A DNA stretch of 64,000 nt from Maritalea sp051251695 (GTDB taxonomy: Bacteria; Pseudomonadota; Alphaproteobacteria; Rhizobiales; Devosiaceae): assembly GCF_051251695.1 (NCBI RefSeq), contig NZ_JBPOEU010000002.1, positions 62,001 to 126,000 on the forward strand. The letters run 5' to 3'. This document shows positions 17,291 through 26,679 of this stretch, one piece after another (position 1 is the stretch's first letter; every line of letters begins with the position of its first letter). The notes beneath the pieces were generated by a model. The model had not been told where the DNA came from, did no database searches, and saw only the letters and a list, made by a program, of their open reading frames with translations. The translations under genes and the position numbers were made by a program.

Positions 17291-18160
17291 CTACTGCACC
17301 AAAGGACTATCGGCACCATCAATTTGAATGCCCTTGATTTCAGCTTCACCAGCCAAAATGCCGATATATTGAGCAACAGCACGGCTCCAACTCGAAGCTT
17401 CCAAGAACGCTGCAATCTTTGTTTTCACATGATCAAACGGCAACTGACGGCCTTCAATTTTGCGATCAAGCTGGATCACATGATAGCCAAACGGCGTTGG
17501 TACAGGTGTCGGGCTCATCTGACCTTCTTCCAGTTCAAACAACACCGTTTCAAATTCTGGCACGGTTTGGCCTTTGGTCAATTGCCCCAGATTTCCGCCC
17601 TCTTTCGCGGAAGGACACTGCGAAAATTCGCGCGCAAATTCACCAAAGCGTTTGGGGTCTTTTTGAACGGCGTCAATAATCTGCTGCGCTTTGACCATGC
17701 CTTTGCGACGCGCTACTGGGTCCTCCAACGCACCGGCCAACAATATGTGGCGCGTTTCATAAATAGTTTCAGACGAAAACTTTTCTTGATGCTGATCAAA
17801 ATAGCGCTGGCATTCTTCTTCACCTGCGCGAGGCACGTCGACTTCCTGGTCCAAAAGCTGACGCACTTTCGCGTCGTCATCGGTTTCTCGACGTCCTTGA
17901 TCATCATTTAACGGCTCAGCCTCGACGGCTAAAGCATTAGCCTTTTGCAACAACAATTCCCGGATCACCAAAGCCCGGGCCGCATCCAAATATGCGTCTT
18001 TCGGGTTTTCAGCTTCGTGGTTTTGCACTTCTTGCTGAATAGCTTCCAAAGTGATCTCGACACCGTTCACATAAATTTCGGGTGATTTCGGTTTTGGATC
18101 AACTTTTACAGTTTCGCCATTCGCCATTTTTGGCATTGAATTATCGATTAGAGTTGTCAT
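17291..18160 (-). CDS. Parvulin-type peptidyl-prolyl isomerase of the nar operon (NifM-like)
   Basis: 289 residues with no signal peptide, so probably cytosolic. The first 125 residues are helical (VNGVEITLEAIQQEVQNHE), like the chaperone part of NifM/SurA. A PpiC parvulin domain follows at about 135-240, with TRHILLAG, CPSAKEGGNLGQLTKGQTVPEFE and TPFGYHVIQLD. Its place between narI and moaA suggests help in folding or cofactor loading of nitrate reductase, by analogy with NifM and nitrogenase Fe protein. That role is inferred from context. Confidence 0.85.
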   Translation of the reverse strand: MTTLIDNSMPKMANGETVKVDPKPKSPEIYVNGVEITLEAIQQEVQNHEAENPKDAYLDAARALVIRELLLQKANALAVEAEPLNDDQGRRETDDDAKVRQLLDQEVDVPRAGEEECQRYFDQHQEKFSSETIYETRHILLAGALEDPVARRKGMVKAQQIIDAVQKDPKRFGEFAREFSQCPSAKEGGNLGQLTKGQTVPEFETVLFELEEGQMSPTPVPTPFGYHVIQLDRKIEGRQLPFDHVKTKIAAFLEASSWSRAVAQYIGILAGEAEIKGIQIDGADSPLVQ

Positions 18161-18187
18161 TTCAATTCCCCATCAATTGGTCGAAAA

Positions 18188-18209
18188 GTGGGGCAAGATT
18201 TTGCCCCAC
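18188..18209 (-). terminator. Intercistronic hairpin after narI
   Basis: A perfect 9-bp stem GTGGGGCAA/TTGCCCCAC with loop GATT lies between narI and the parvulin gene. No U-tract follows, so it is more likely an mRNA-stability or partial-termination element than a full terminator. Confidence 0.55.
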
Positions 18210-18220
18210 CAATTGCACGT

Positions 18221-18916
18221 CTAAGCGCGTTTCTTTTTGGTCCGCACAACCTGGTAACCCGGACGCCATAAATAGCGAACCGGCGCACTCAACATGTGAA
18301 CAAGGCGCGAGAACGGGAACAAAAACAGGATTGTTAGCCCCAAGAACATATGTGCCTTAAAGATCAGGCTCGCATCGATGATGTAGCTTGACGCTTGGAA
18401 GTTGAATGTGAAAATGCCCTGACAATAGTTCATGAAATTCACCATTTCATGTCCATCAAGATGCTGCAGCGACACTGGAATTGTGCCAAGACCCAGCGCC
18501 AACTGAACCCATAAAATCAAGATTGTTAGGTTGTCAGAAAAGCTGGATGACGCCCGAACCCGTGCATCAAAGAAGCGACGGTGAATGAGCAATGTCGCCC
18601 CGATAATTCCGGCAACGCCTGCAATACCACCAGCCACAATCGCCAGTATCTGTTTGGCGGAGTGACTAATGCCCAGTGCGTCGAATATCCATATTGGCGT
18701 CAAAAGTCCAACAAGATGCCCTGCGAAAATCGTCAAAACACCAACATGGAACAACACTGACCCCCACATCAATTGCTTTCGCCTCAGAAGTTGGCTGGAG
18801 CCAGCCTTCCATGTGTAAGGATCTTTGTCGTAACGCAAAACCGTGCCGATAACCAAGGTCGCTAGTGCGATATAGGGATAGACCCCAAACACCGCATAAT
18901 TGAGAAATTCCGTCAT
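18221..18916 (-). CDS. narI: Respiratory nitrate reductase gamma subunit (cytochrome b)
   Basis: 231 residues with five membrane helices. The histidines expected to bind two b hemes are seen in the second helix (LFHVGVL and AGHLVG) and near the carboxyl end (KAHMFLG and RLVHMLS). The subunit takes electrons from ubiquinol at the periplasmic side and passes them to NarH, anchoring the NarGH complex to the inner face of the membrane. It starts 11 bases after narJ. Confidence 0.95.
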   Translation of the reverse strand: MTEFLNYAVFGVYPYIALATLVIGTVLRYDKDPYTWKAGSSQLLRRKQLMWGSVLFHVGVLTIFAGHLVGLLTPIWIFDALGISHSAKQILAIVAGGIAGVAGIIGATLLIHRRFFDARVRASSSFSDNLTILILWVQLALGLGTIPVSLQHLDGHEMVNFMNYCQGIFTFNFQASSYIIDASLIFKAHMFLGLTILFLFPFSRLVHMLSAPVRYLWRPGYQVVRTKKKRA

Positions 18917-18927
18917 CTCTCTTCTCC

Positions 18928-19632
18928 CTATTGAACCGTTGGTCGCGGCGCAGGCCGCTTGGCTGCGCGGATCTGACGGCCAAGCCGATCAGGACCGCAC
19001 GTATCTTCACCTTGGCCGCCGCCAAAGGTAACGACTTCCTCTTCCCAAACCGCGTCGAGCGCTTCAAGATCGTTCGGATCATCGTCCGGTACGCTCAAAA
19101 TCTCTTCGACAACTTTTGGGTCAGCCTGGGTTGAAATGATCGCTTCAAGCGCTTGGAAGGCATTTGCGTAAATGCTCTTTTTCTTTTTCAGCCGTTGACG
19201 AAGGGCAGACAGAATATGCACGGTTTGCCCCAGCAATTCTTCGCGTTCATTCTCGATTTGAATTGACGCGAATTCGATGAACATGGGTAAGAAATCCGGC
19301 AGGTCAGTGACCGCCAATTCAAAACCTTGATCTTCATACATCTGCTTAAGGTCAACCATTGCCTGACCACGGTCACGGCTTTCACCATGCACATGCTCGA
19401 ACAAATGCAGCGACAATGTTCGCGTGCGGTCAAACAACTCGACATAACGTTCCTGCGCCTCGTAAACATCACGCGTGGTGATGTCGTCGATCAACTCATT
19501 AAGGAGAGCCTTTTCAGGCGCCCCGGTTAGTCCATCCTCCAGCACAGCGGCTTTCAGTTCCAACCTAGCGGCTTGCAATTCCTTTGACGGATATGAAAGC
19601 AGCGTTGATATTATTTTCAATGCATTAGCCAT
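18928..19632 (-). CDS. narJ: Nitrate reductase assembly chaperone
   Basis: 234 residues, all helical, without membrane segments. It matches NarJ/NarW from the first residues (ALKIISTLLSYPSKELQAA) through RYVELFDRTRTLSLHLFEHVHGESRDRGQAMVDL, the conserved core. NarJ binds the NarG amino terminus and guides molybdenum cofactor and FeS insertion before membrane attachment. The carboxyl tail from about residue 195 is acidic and then basic and poorly conserved. Confidence 0.93.
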   Translation of the reverse strand: MANALKIISTLLSYPSKELQAARLELKAAVLEDGLTGAPEKALLNELIDDITTRDVYEAQERYVELFDRTRTLSLHLFEHVHGESRDRGQAMVDLKQMYEDQGFELAVTDLPDFLPMFIEFASIQIENEREELLGQTVHILSALRQRLKKKKSIYANAFQALEAIISTQADPKVVEEILSVPDDDPNDLEALDAVWEEEVVTFGGGQGEDTCGPDRLGRQIRAAKRPAPRPTVQ

Positions 19633-19644
19633 TATTCTCTCCGA

Positions 19645-21174
19645 TCAAAATACGTCTGTTGGGGTGGTGACTGTTTTGGTTTTTTTGGAACCAAACAGAT
19701 CCAATTCTGAATTGCCCCCAGAACAACCATTGCCAAAGCTAAACCCGCATGAGCCACGTAGATCATATGCATCTTCAGCTTCTTCACGGTGCGAGGTGGG
19801 GATCACGAAACGGTCTTCGTAGTTCGCAATCGCCATGATTTTGTACATGTCTTCAATCAATTCAGGAGTTAGCCCTACATCGGTTGCAAACTTGTCGTCG
19901 ATCACACCGTCAATGGTTTTGGTGCGCATATACCCGCGCATCGCCAGCATCCGTTTAAGCGCAACTTTGATCGGCTCATCCTTGCCTGCGGTCAAAAGAT
20001 TGGCGAGATAGCGCACCGGAATGCGCAAGCTATCCACATCTGGCATGCTGTTTTTATCAACACCAATTTTGCCCGCTGCCGCCGCATTTTGTAGCGGAGA
20101 CAATGGTGGGATGTACCAAACCATTGGAAGCGTCCGGTATTCTGGGTGAAGTGGGAACGCCACTTTCCAATCCATCGCCATTTTGTAAACAGGTGAGTTT
20201 TTGGCGCTTTCTAACCATTCCTCAGGAATGCCTTGCGCACGCGCTTCAGCAATCACTTTGGGATCATTTGGATCAAGGAACACATTAAGTTGTTTCTCGT
20301 ACAAATCCTTGGTGTCAGGCGTTGATGCAACTTCTTCAATTTTATCCGCATCATAAAGCATGACGCCCAGATAACGGATACGACCAACGCAAGTTTCAGA
20401 ACAAACGGTTGGCAGACCCGCTTCAATACGAGGGTAACAGAATGTGCATTTTTCTGATTTACCAGAAGACCAGTTGTAATAGATCTTCTTGTATGGACAG
20501 CCAGAAACACACATGCGCCAACCGCGACACTTGTCCTGATCAATCAACACAATGCCATCATCTTCACGCTTATAAATCGCGCCTGATGGACATGCGGCAA
20601 CACAGGTTGGGTTGAGACAATGCTCACACAACCGGGGCAGATACATCATGAAGGTGTTTTCAAACTCACCGTAAATTTCTTTTTCGATGCCTTCAAAATT
20701 ATAGTCTTTGCCACGCTTGGAAAACTCCCCGCCAAGAATTTCTTCCCAGTTCGGACCCCAATTGATCTTTTCCATCCGCTCGCCAGAAATCAAAGAACGT
20801 GGACGCGCTGTTGGCGTCGTCTCGACCTCTTTTGCGGTTTGCAAATGGCCATAATCAAAATCAAACGGCTCATAATAATCGTCAATTTCAGGCAGGTCGG
20901 GATTAGCGAAAATCTTCGCCAAAATCCGCCACTTCGCACCCATTTTAGGGGTAATTTTCCCTCTGGAATTTCGGGTCCACCCGCCGTTCCATTTCTTTTG
21001 GTTTTCCCAGTCTTTCGGGTAGCCAATACCGGGCTTGGTTTCCACGTTGTTAAACCAGGCATATTCAACGCCTTCGCGGTTCGTCCAAACGTTTTTGCAG
21101 GTGACAGAACATGTGTGGCACCCGATACATTTATCAAGATTTAGCACCATGCCGACTTGTGCACGAATACGCAT
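19645..21174 (-). CDS. narH: Respiratory nitrate reductase beta subunit
   Basis: 509 residues from the ATG at 21174, which overlaps the stop of narG by one base (TAATG). Cysteine clusters for four FeS centres are visible: CIGCHTCSVTC near residue 15, CEHCLNPTCVAAC near 180, CRGWRMCVSGC near 215 (Trp in place of a cysteine, giving the [3Fe-4S] centre typical of NarH) and CTFCYPR then CSETC near 245. The protein carries electrons from NarI to NarG on the cytoplasmic side. Confidence 0.95.
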   Translation of the reverse strand: MRIRAQVGMVLNLDKCIGCHTCSVTCKNVWTNREGVEYAWFNNVETKPGIGYPKDWENQKKWNGGWTRNSRGKITPKMGAKWRILAKIFANPDLPEIDDYYEPFDFDYGHLQTAKEVETTPTARPRSLISGERMEKINWGPNWEEILGGEFSKRGKDYNFEGIEKEIYGEFENTFMMYLPRLCEHCLNPTCVAACPSGAIYKREDDGIVLIDQDKCRGWRMCVSGCPYKKIYYNWSSGKSEKCTFCYPRIEAGLPTVCSETCVGRIRYLGVMLYDADKIEEVASTPDTKDLYEKQLNVFLDPNDPKVIAEARAQGIPEEWLESAKNSPVYKMAMDWKVAFPLHPEYRTLPMVWYIPPLSPLQNAAAAGKIGVDKNSMPDVDSLRIPVRYLANLLTAGKDEPIKVALKRMLAMRGYMRTKTIDGVIDDKFATDVGLTPELIEDMYKIMAIANYEDRFVIPTSHREEAEDAYDLRGSCGFSFGNGCSGGNSELDLFGSKKTKTVTTPTDVF

Positions 21175-24100
21175 TATTTCGCCTCCCGCTTGCCTTTGTA
21201 TGGCCCTTCGAGCCATTCGACTTTGTCCATTTTCCGCACAACCACAAACTCATCGCGGTTGGCACCGACAGTGCCGTAATAGTTGAAGCCATATGATTGC
21301 TGGACGTAGCCGCCAATCATGTGCGTTGGCTTGGTGATCACACGGGTCACTGAGTTATGGATGCCGCCACGAAGGCCGGTTGTTTCCGCACCCGGCGTGT
21401 TCACAATTTTCTCCTGCGCGTGATACATGAAGATCGTGCCTTCTTTCATCCGCTGAGAGACCACCACACGAGCAGTAAGTGCGCCGTTGGTATTGTAAAC
21501 TTCCACCCAATCATTGTCCTCAAGGTCAGCTTTTTGCGCGTCCGTTTCAGATAACCAAACAACTGGGCCACCACGGTTCAATGTGAGCATCATCAAATTG
21601 TCAGAATAGGTGGAGTGAATTCCCCATTTCTGGTGCGGTGTGATGAAGTTGAGTACAACTTGCTTGTTACCGTTTGAACGTTTGTCCAACTCAGGCGTAA
21701 TGGTTTTGGTGTCGATTGGAGGGCGGTAGACGCAGAACCCCTCGCCAAACGCACGCATCCACAAATGATCTTGATAAAGCTGTTGGCGACCAGACAATGT
21801 TCGCCACGGGATCAACTCATGTACGTTGGTCCAACCCGCATTGTAGCAAACCTTCTCGCTTTCAATACCGGACCATGTGGGCGACGAAATGATCTTACGC
21901 GGTTGCGCAACAACATCGCGGAACCTGATCTTTTCATCCTCTTTTGGCAGCGCAAGGTGCGCGTGCTCACGCCCGGTTTTTTCTTCTAACGCTTTCCAAG
22001 CTTTTACCGCGACTTCACCGTTGGTTTCAGGCGCAAGGCTCAAAATCACTTCACAAGCGTCAATTGCACTATCAATTTTGGCAAGGCCTTTTGAAACGCC
22101 CTCTTCCAAAACAACGCCGTTAAGTTCTTTGAGCAGTTGCACTTCGTGCTTGGTATCCCAAGCGATGCCTTTACCGCCATTGCCAGCTTTGTCCATGAGC
22201 GGGCCGAGCGAAGAGAACTTCTTGTACAAGTTCGGATAGTCACGCTCTACCGCAATGATGTTTGGCATCGTTTTGTTTGGAATGGCGTCGATTTCGCCCT
22301 TCTTCCAGTCTTGAACGTCAAGTGCTTGGCCCATTTCACCAGGCGTGTCGTGCAAAATTGGCAACGTAACGATGTCTGTTTCTACGCCCAAAACCTCAGG
22401 TGCGATTTCAGAAAACTTCTTGGCCAAGCCTTTAAAGATTGCCCAATCAGATCTTGCTTCCCAAGCAGGGTCCGCCGCCGTTGAAAGCGGATGGATAAAG
22501 GGGTGCATGTCAGACGTATTCAGATCGTCTTTCTCGTACCAAGTAGCGGTCGGCAAAACGATGTCTGAATAAACGCATGTTGTAGACATCCGGAAATCGA
22601 TCGTTACCAGCAGGTCAAGTTTACCCTCAGGCGCTTTATCATGCCATTTCGCTTCGGTTGATCGCGCACGACCTTCCTCACCCAAATCTTTGCCCATCAC
22701 ACCGTGTGAGGTACCTAGAAGATGTTTGAGGAAATATTCATGCCCCTTACCGGATGAGCCAAGCAAGTTGGAACGCCAAACAAACATGTTGCGCGGCCAG
22801 TTTGCTGGATCGTCAGGATCGTCGCATGACATTTCCAACTCGCCAGACTTGAGCTTTTCAACCACATAGTCTTTAGGGTCTTTGCCCTCTTCTTTTGCCG
22901 CTGCGGCAATAGTGAGTGGATTTGTTTTAAGCTGTGGCGCAGAAGGCAGCCAACCCATCCGTTCTGCACGGATGTTATAGTCGATCATTGTGCCATCCCA
23001 AGGGCCATCAGGTGCCGTTGGTGACAGGATCTCATCAACCTTCACCGTTTCATAACGCCACTGGTCTGTGTGCGCATAAAAGAAACTGGTGGAGTTCATG
23101 TGCCGTGGTGGACGGCTCCAATCCAGACCGAAGGCCAATGGCTGCCAACCAGTTTGCGGACGCAATTTTTCTTGCCCCACATAGTGGCTCCAGCCACCAC
23201 CAGATTGACCAATACAACCGCACATCACCAACATGTTGATGATGCCGCGATAGTTCATGTCCATATGGTACCAATGGTTCAGACCAGCGCCCAAAATAAC
23301 CATTGAACGGCCATTGGTTTTTTCTGCATTGTCCGCAAATTCACGCGCAACGGTGATGATGTGTTCCTTGGGAACACCGGTAATTTTTTCAGCCCATGCT
23401 GGTGTATAAGGCGTTTCATCATCATAACTGCTGGCAACGTTCTCGCCGCCCAAACCACGGTCAAGTCCGTAGTTCGCGACGAACAGATCAAATACTGTAG
23501 CGACGAGCGCTTCGCCGTCGGCAAGTTGGACCTTTTTCGCAGGAACGGAGCGAACCAGAATGCTTTCATGATCCGTGCCTTGGAAGTGATCATGTTCCTT
23601 GTTGCCAAAGTATGGGAAGGCCACATCTGCAACTTGGTCATGCTCTCCATCTAGCACAAAGCTCATGTCCAGCTCGACGTCAGCACCACCGGCGTCTTTG
23701 CTTTCCAAATTCCATTGTTTGCTATCGTCCCAACGGAAGCCGGCAGAACCCTGCGGTACAACAATCTTTTTGGTTTTGCCGTCAACCGCGACAGTTTTCC
23801 ATTCAGCGTTTTTATCCTCGCCAAGACTGTCTTTAAAGTCGGATGCGCGCAGCAAACGTTCAGGGATCAGATTGCCGTCTTTTTGAACCAACCGAACAAG
23901 GTTTGGCATGTCGGTATAACGACGACAATAATCTTCAAAATACTCAGCCTGACGGTCAAGGTGGAACTCACGCAAAATAACGTGCCCCATTGCCATGGCG
24001 AGCGCCGCATCGGTCCCTTGTTTGGGGTGCAACCAAAGGTCAGCAAATTTTGAGGCTTCCGAATAATCAGGGCAAACCACAACAGACTTCGCGCCTTTAT

Positions 24101-24911
24101 ACCGCGCTTCTGTATAGAAGTGAGCATCGGGTGTACGTGTCTGCGGCACGTTTGAACCCCAAAGCATCAAGAACCCAGAATTGTACCAGTCAGCACTTTC
24201 TGGCACGTCAGTTTGCTCGCCCCATGTCATTGGCGATGCAGGTGGCAAATCGCAATACCAATCATAGAACGACATGCATGTGCCGCCCATCAGGCTCAAA
24301 TATCGTGATCCAGCAGCATAGGAAACCATGGACATGGCGGGAATTGGCGAAAAGCCAATAATCCGATCAGGACCATACGTTTTTGCCGTATAAGCATTTG
24401 CCGCTGCGATGATTTCGTTCACTTCGTCCCAAGTTGAACGCACCATACCGCCATGACCGCGTACTTCTTGATAAGAGCGTCGTGCCTCTTCGTCCTGCTG
24501 GATATGTTCCCAGGCCGCGACTGGCTCGCGCATTACGCGGGCTTCGCGCCACAGTTTCACCAAGCGTGAACGAATAAGCGGGTGCTTAACGCGGTTTGCT
24601 GAGTACATGTACCAGCTATAGCTCGCGCCCCGCGCGCAACCGCGCGGTTCGTGGTTTGGAAGGTCGGGCCGTGTGCGTGGGTAATCCGTTTGCTGGGTTT
24701 CCCAAGTGACAATGCCACCCTTCACATAAATTTTCCAAGAGCATGAACCCGTGCAGTTCACCCCGTGTGTTGAGCGCACAATTTTGTCGTGCTGCCAGCG
24801 TTTGCGGTAGGCATCCTCCCAACCGCGGCTCTCATTGGTCGTAACCCCATGGCCGTTCGAAAAGGTTTCCTTTGGCGCCAAGAAGTTGAGACGATCCAGT
24901 AAATTGCTCAT
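21174..24911 (-). CDS. narG: Respiratory nitrate reductase alpha subunit
   Basis: 1245 residues, the full length of membrane-bound NarG. The FS0 cluster ligands are His49, Cys53 and Cys57 (HGVNCTGSC) with a further Cys near residue 91 (RGCARG). The molybdenum-ligand aspartate is in FYDWYCDLPPASPMTWGEQTD. There is no twin-arginine signal, so the enzyme works on the cytoplasmic side, reducing nitrate to nitrite with bis-MGD cofactor. AGGGGAATTAAT precedes the ATG. It heads narGHJI behind two transporter genes. Confidence 0.97.
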   Translation of the reverse strand: MSNLLDRLNFLAPKETFSNGHGVTTNESRGWEDAYRKRWQHDKIVRSTHGVNCTGSCSWKIYVKGGIVTWETQQTDYPRTRPDLPNHEPRGCARGASYSWYMYSANRVKHPLIRSRLVKLWREARVMREPVAAWEHIQQDEEARRSYQEVRGHGGMVRSTWDEVNEIIAAANAYTAKTYGPDRIIGFSPIPAMSMVSYAAGSRYLSLMGGTCMSFYDWYCDLPPASPMTWGEQTDVPESADWYNSGFLMLWGSNVPQTRTPDAHFYTEARYKGAKSVVVCPDYSEASKFADLWLHPKQGTDAALAMAMGHVILREFHLDRQAEYFEDYCRRYTDMPNLVRLVQKDGNLIPERLLRASDFKDSLGEDKNAEWKTVAVDGKTKKIVVPQGSAGFRWDDSKQWNLESKDAGGADVELDMSFVLDGEHDQVADVAFPYFGNKEHDHFQGTDHESILVRSVPAKKVQLADGEALVATVFDLFVANYGLDRGLGGENVASSYDDETPYTPAWAEKITGVPKEHIITVAREFADNAEKTNGRSMVILGAGLNHWYHMDMNYRGIINMLVMCGCIGQSGGGWSHYVGQEKLRPQTGWQPLAFGLDWSRPPRHMNSTSFFYAHTDQWRYETVKVDEILSPTAPDGPWDGTMIDYNIRAERMGWLPSAPQLKTNPLTIAAAAKEEGKDPKDYVVEKLKSGELEMSCDDPDDPANWPRNMFVWRSNLLGSSGKGHEYFLKHLLGTSHGVMGKDLGEEGRARSTEAKWHDKAPEGKLDLLVTIDFRMSTTCVYSDIVLPTATWYEKDDLNTSDMHPFIHPLSTAADPAWEARSDWAIFKGLAKKFSEIAPEVLGVETDIVTLPILHDTPGEMGQALDVQDWKKGEIDAIPNKTMPNIIAVERDYPNLYKKFSSLGPLMDKAGNGGKGIAWDTKHEVQLLKELNGVVLEEGVSKGLAKIDSAIDACEVILSLAPETNGEVAVKAWKALEEKTGREHAHLALPKEDEKIRFRDVVAQPRKIISSPTWSGIESEKVCYNAGWTNVHELIPWRTLSGRQQLYQDHLWMRAFGEGFCVYRPPIDTKTITPELDKRSNGNKQVVLNFITPHQKWGIHSTYSDNLMMLTLNRGGPVVWLSETDAQKADLEDNDWVEVYNTNGALTARVVVSQRMKEGTIFMYHAQEKIVNTPGAETTGLRGGIHNSVTRVITKPTHMIGGYVQQSYGFNYYGTVGANRDEFVVVRKMDKVEWLEGPYKGKREAK

Positions 24912-24938
24912 ATTAATTCCCCTAATATTAGGATTGAT

Positions 24939-24961
24939 CGGGGTGCCCTAACGGCACCCCG
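24939..24961 (-). terminator. Intercistronic hairpin between narK2 and narG
   Basis: CGGGGTGCC/GGCACCCCG form a perfect 9-bp GC stem around the loop CTAAC, 20 bases after the narK2 stop region. No U-tract is present. It probably shields or tunes mRNA rather than ending it, since narG follows at once. Confidence 0.55.
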
Positions 24962-24981
24962 ACAATGATCGCGCTCAATCT

Positions 24982-26598
24982 TCAAGGATTTTGAACGTAT
25001 GCGTTCGGGCGAAGGTAGAACCAGTAGTTGATCACGATGCAGACCGCGTAAAAGATCGCGAAGCCATAAAGGGCGTATTCAGGATGTCCTGCACCCAACT
25101 GCTCGCCGAACACTTTCGGGATAATGAAAGCGCCGTACGCGGCGACAGCAGCAGTCCAACCCAATGCTGGGCCGGTTTGTTCCTTATCAAACACCATCGC
25201 GATGGTACGGAAGGTCGAGCCGTTGCCAATACCGGTAGCGGCAAACAAGATCAAGAATAGTCCAAGGAATGGCCAGAAGTAGATTTCTGGAGTAGCAGAT
25301 GAGTATGCTTGCTGAATGAAGTAAGCCACGCCCAGCGCACTCGCAACCATCACAACTGAGATGATTTGCGTTACTTTCGCACCGCCCATTTTATCAGCCC
25401 ACATGCCGCCAATCGGACGGATAAGCGCGCCAATAAATGCGCCCATCCATGCAAACATTAGAGCAGAAGGACCATTTGGGTTGGCCAAATCGTGGGTCAT
25501 AACACCATCAACTTCAACATGGCTGAAGCCGAACACGACCTTGATGGTCAACGGTAAGGCAGCTGAGAAGCCGATAAACGAACCAAATGTCATGGTATAG
25601 ATCACGGTCATGGCCCAGGTGTGCTTGTTGCCAAAGATCTTGTATTGACGGTTCAAGTTTTGCCCCACTGCGCCAGGGATCAATTTGAGCCCCAAGACGG
25701 TCAACACGATGACGATAGGGAGTACGATCCATTTGGATAGGCCAATGCCCGATGTTGGCATCCCACCTTCAACAGACGGCAACAGCAACCAAACACCAAG
25801 TGCTGATGTCAAAAGACCGATCGCTAACATGCCAAGAATGATGCCTGCCGAACCAAAGAAGTTCGGGATCTTTGGCGAAACATGCTCATCACGAATGTTG
25901 TTCATGAAGAACCAACCAAGCACTGCGAGCGGCACCAAGAAGACCAGCCAGATTAGACCGGCATTCTGAATGTATGTTTCAGTCCCTGCAGGGATCTTGC
26001 CGATCAGTGTACCCGATGTGTTCACCAACGTACGGCTCGCGCCACCGAACAATCCCATTGTCATGGCCAACGGAATAAGGATTTGCATGGTGGTCACACC
26101 AAAGTTGCCCAATCCAGCGTTCATCCCCAGCGCATAGCCCTGAATTTTCTTCGGATAGAAGAAAGAGATGTTGGACATGGAAGACGAAAAGTTACCGCCA
26201 CCGATGCCGGACAAGAACGCGAGCATTTGGAAGTACCAAAGCGGTGTGCCTGGATCCTGAAGCGCAAATCCAGCGCCAATCGCCGGGATCATCAACAGAG
26301 CAGTTGTAAACACGATGGTGTTTCGTCCACCCGCAATACGGATAAAGAAGGTTGAGGGAATACGAAGCGTTGCACCGGTTAGACCAGCAATCGCGCCCAA
26401 CGTGAACAATTCAGAACTAGCAAATCCGAAATCTAGGTTTACCATCTGAACAGTGATGATGCCCCAATACAACCAGACAGCAAACCCACATAGTAGAGAC
26501 GGGATTGATATCCATAAGTTACGCGTAGCGATGGCCTTACCAGTGGATTGCCACTGGGCTTCATCGTCCGGGTTCCAATCGCGAAGGTCTTTACCCAC
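24982..26598 (-). CDS. narK2: Nitrate/nitrite transporter, NarK2 type
   Basis: 538 residues from a GTG start at 26598 set by AAGGAG seven bases upstream; a longer frame exists but lacks such a site. It has 12 membrane helices of the MFS NNP family, with the nitrate signatures GIGGGNFSSSMSNISFFYPKK and GIGNGSTFRTIAMVF. An extra insertion between helices (about 195-225) is typical of the NarK2 branch, thought to exchange nitrate for nitrite. In Paracoccus the NarK1 and NarK2 units are fused in one protein; here they are two genes. Confidence 0.88.
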   Translation of the reverse strand: MGKDLRDWNPDDEAQWQSTGKAIATRNLWISIPSLLCGFAVWLYWGIITVQMVNLDFGFASSELFTLGAIAGLTGATLRIPSTFFIRIAGGRNTIVFTTALLMIPAIGAGFALQDPGTPLWYFQMLAFLSGIGGGNFSSSMSNISFFYPKKIQGYALGMNAGLGNFGVTTMQILIPLAMTMGLFGGASRTLVNTSGTLIGKIPAGTETYIQNAGLIWLVFLVPLAVLGWFFMNNIRDEHVSPKIPNFFGSAGIILGMLAIGLLTSALGVWLLLPSVEGGMPTSGIGLSKWIVLPIVIVLTVLGLKLIPGAVGQNLNRQYKIFGNKHTWAMTVIYTMTFGSFIGFSAALPLTIKVVFGFSHVEVDGVMTHDLANPNGPSALMFAWMGAFIGALIRPIGGMWADKMGGAKVTQIISVVMVASALGVAYFIQQAYSSATPEIYFWPFLGLFLILFAATGIGNGSTFRTIAMVFDKEQTGPALGWTAAVAAYGAFIIPKVFGEQLGAGHPEYALYGFAIFYAVCIVINYWFYLRPNAYVQNP

Positions 26599-26605
26599 GA
26601 TATTT

Positions 26606-26611
26606 CTCCTT
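26606..26611 (-). promoter_or_regulatory. Ribosome-binding site fixing the narK2 GTG start
   Basis: AAGGAG on the minus strand, seven bases before GTG at 26598. It decides the start, as the in-frame ATG upstream (26631) has no such site. Confidence 0.7.
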
Positions 26612-26644
26612 AAGTTGAAAACACCCCCCAAGAGTGTTTCTTGA

Positions 26645-26670
26645 GCGGACCGGCTAAATGGCCAGTCCGC
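26645..26670 (-). terminator. Intercistronic hairpin between narK1 and narK2
   Basis: GCGGAC and GTCCGC pair, extended past one C-A mismatch by GGC/GCC, ten base steps from the narK1 stop. The loop is TAAATG. It lacks a U-run and likely acts as an mRNA-processing or attenuation element inside the operon. Confidence 0.5.
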
Positions 26671-26679
26671 ATTGTTGAA

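Noticed and set aside
17324..17911. A 195-codon plus-strand open frame opposite the parvulin gene
   Set aside because: It is the mirror of the parvulin coding frame, gives an unlikely His/Phe/Arg-rich product and has no ribosome-binding site.
20620..21144. A 174-codon plus-strand open frame inside narH
   Set aside because: narH is beyond doubt by its cysteine clusters; the opposite frame matches no family and breaks operon logic.
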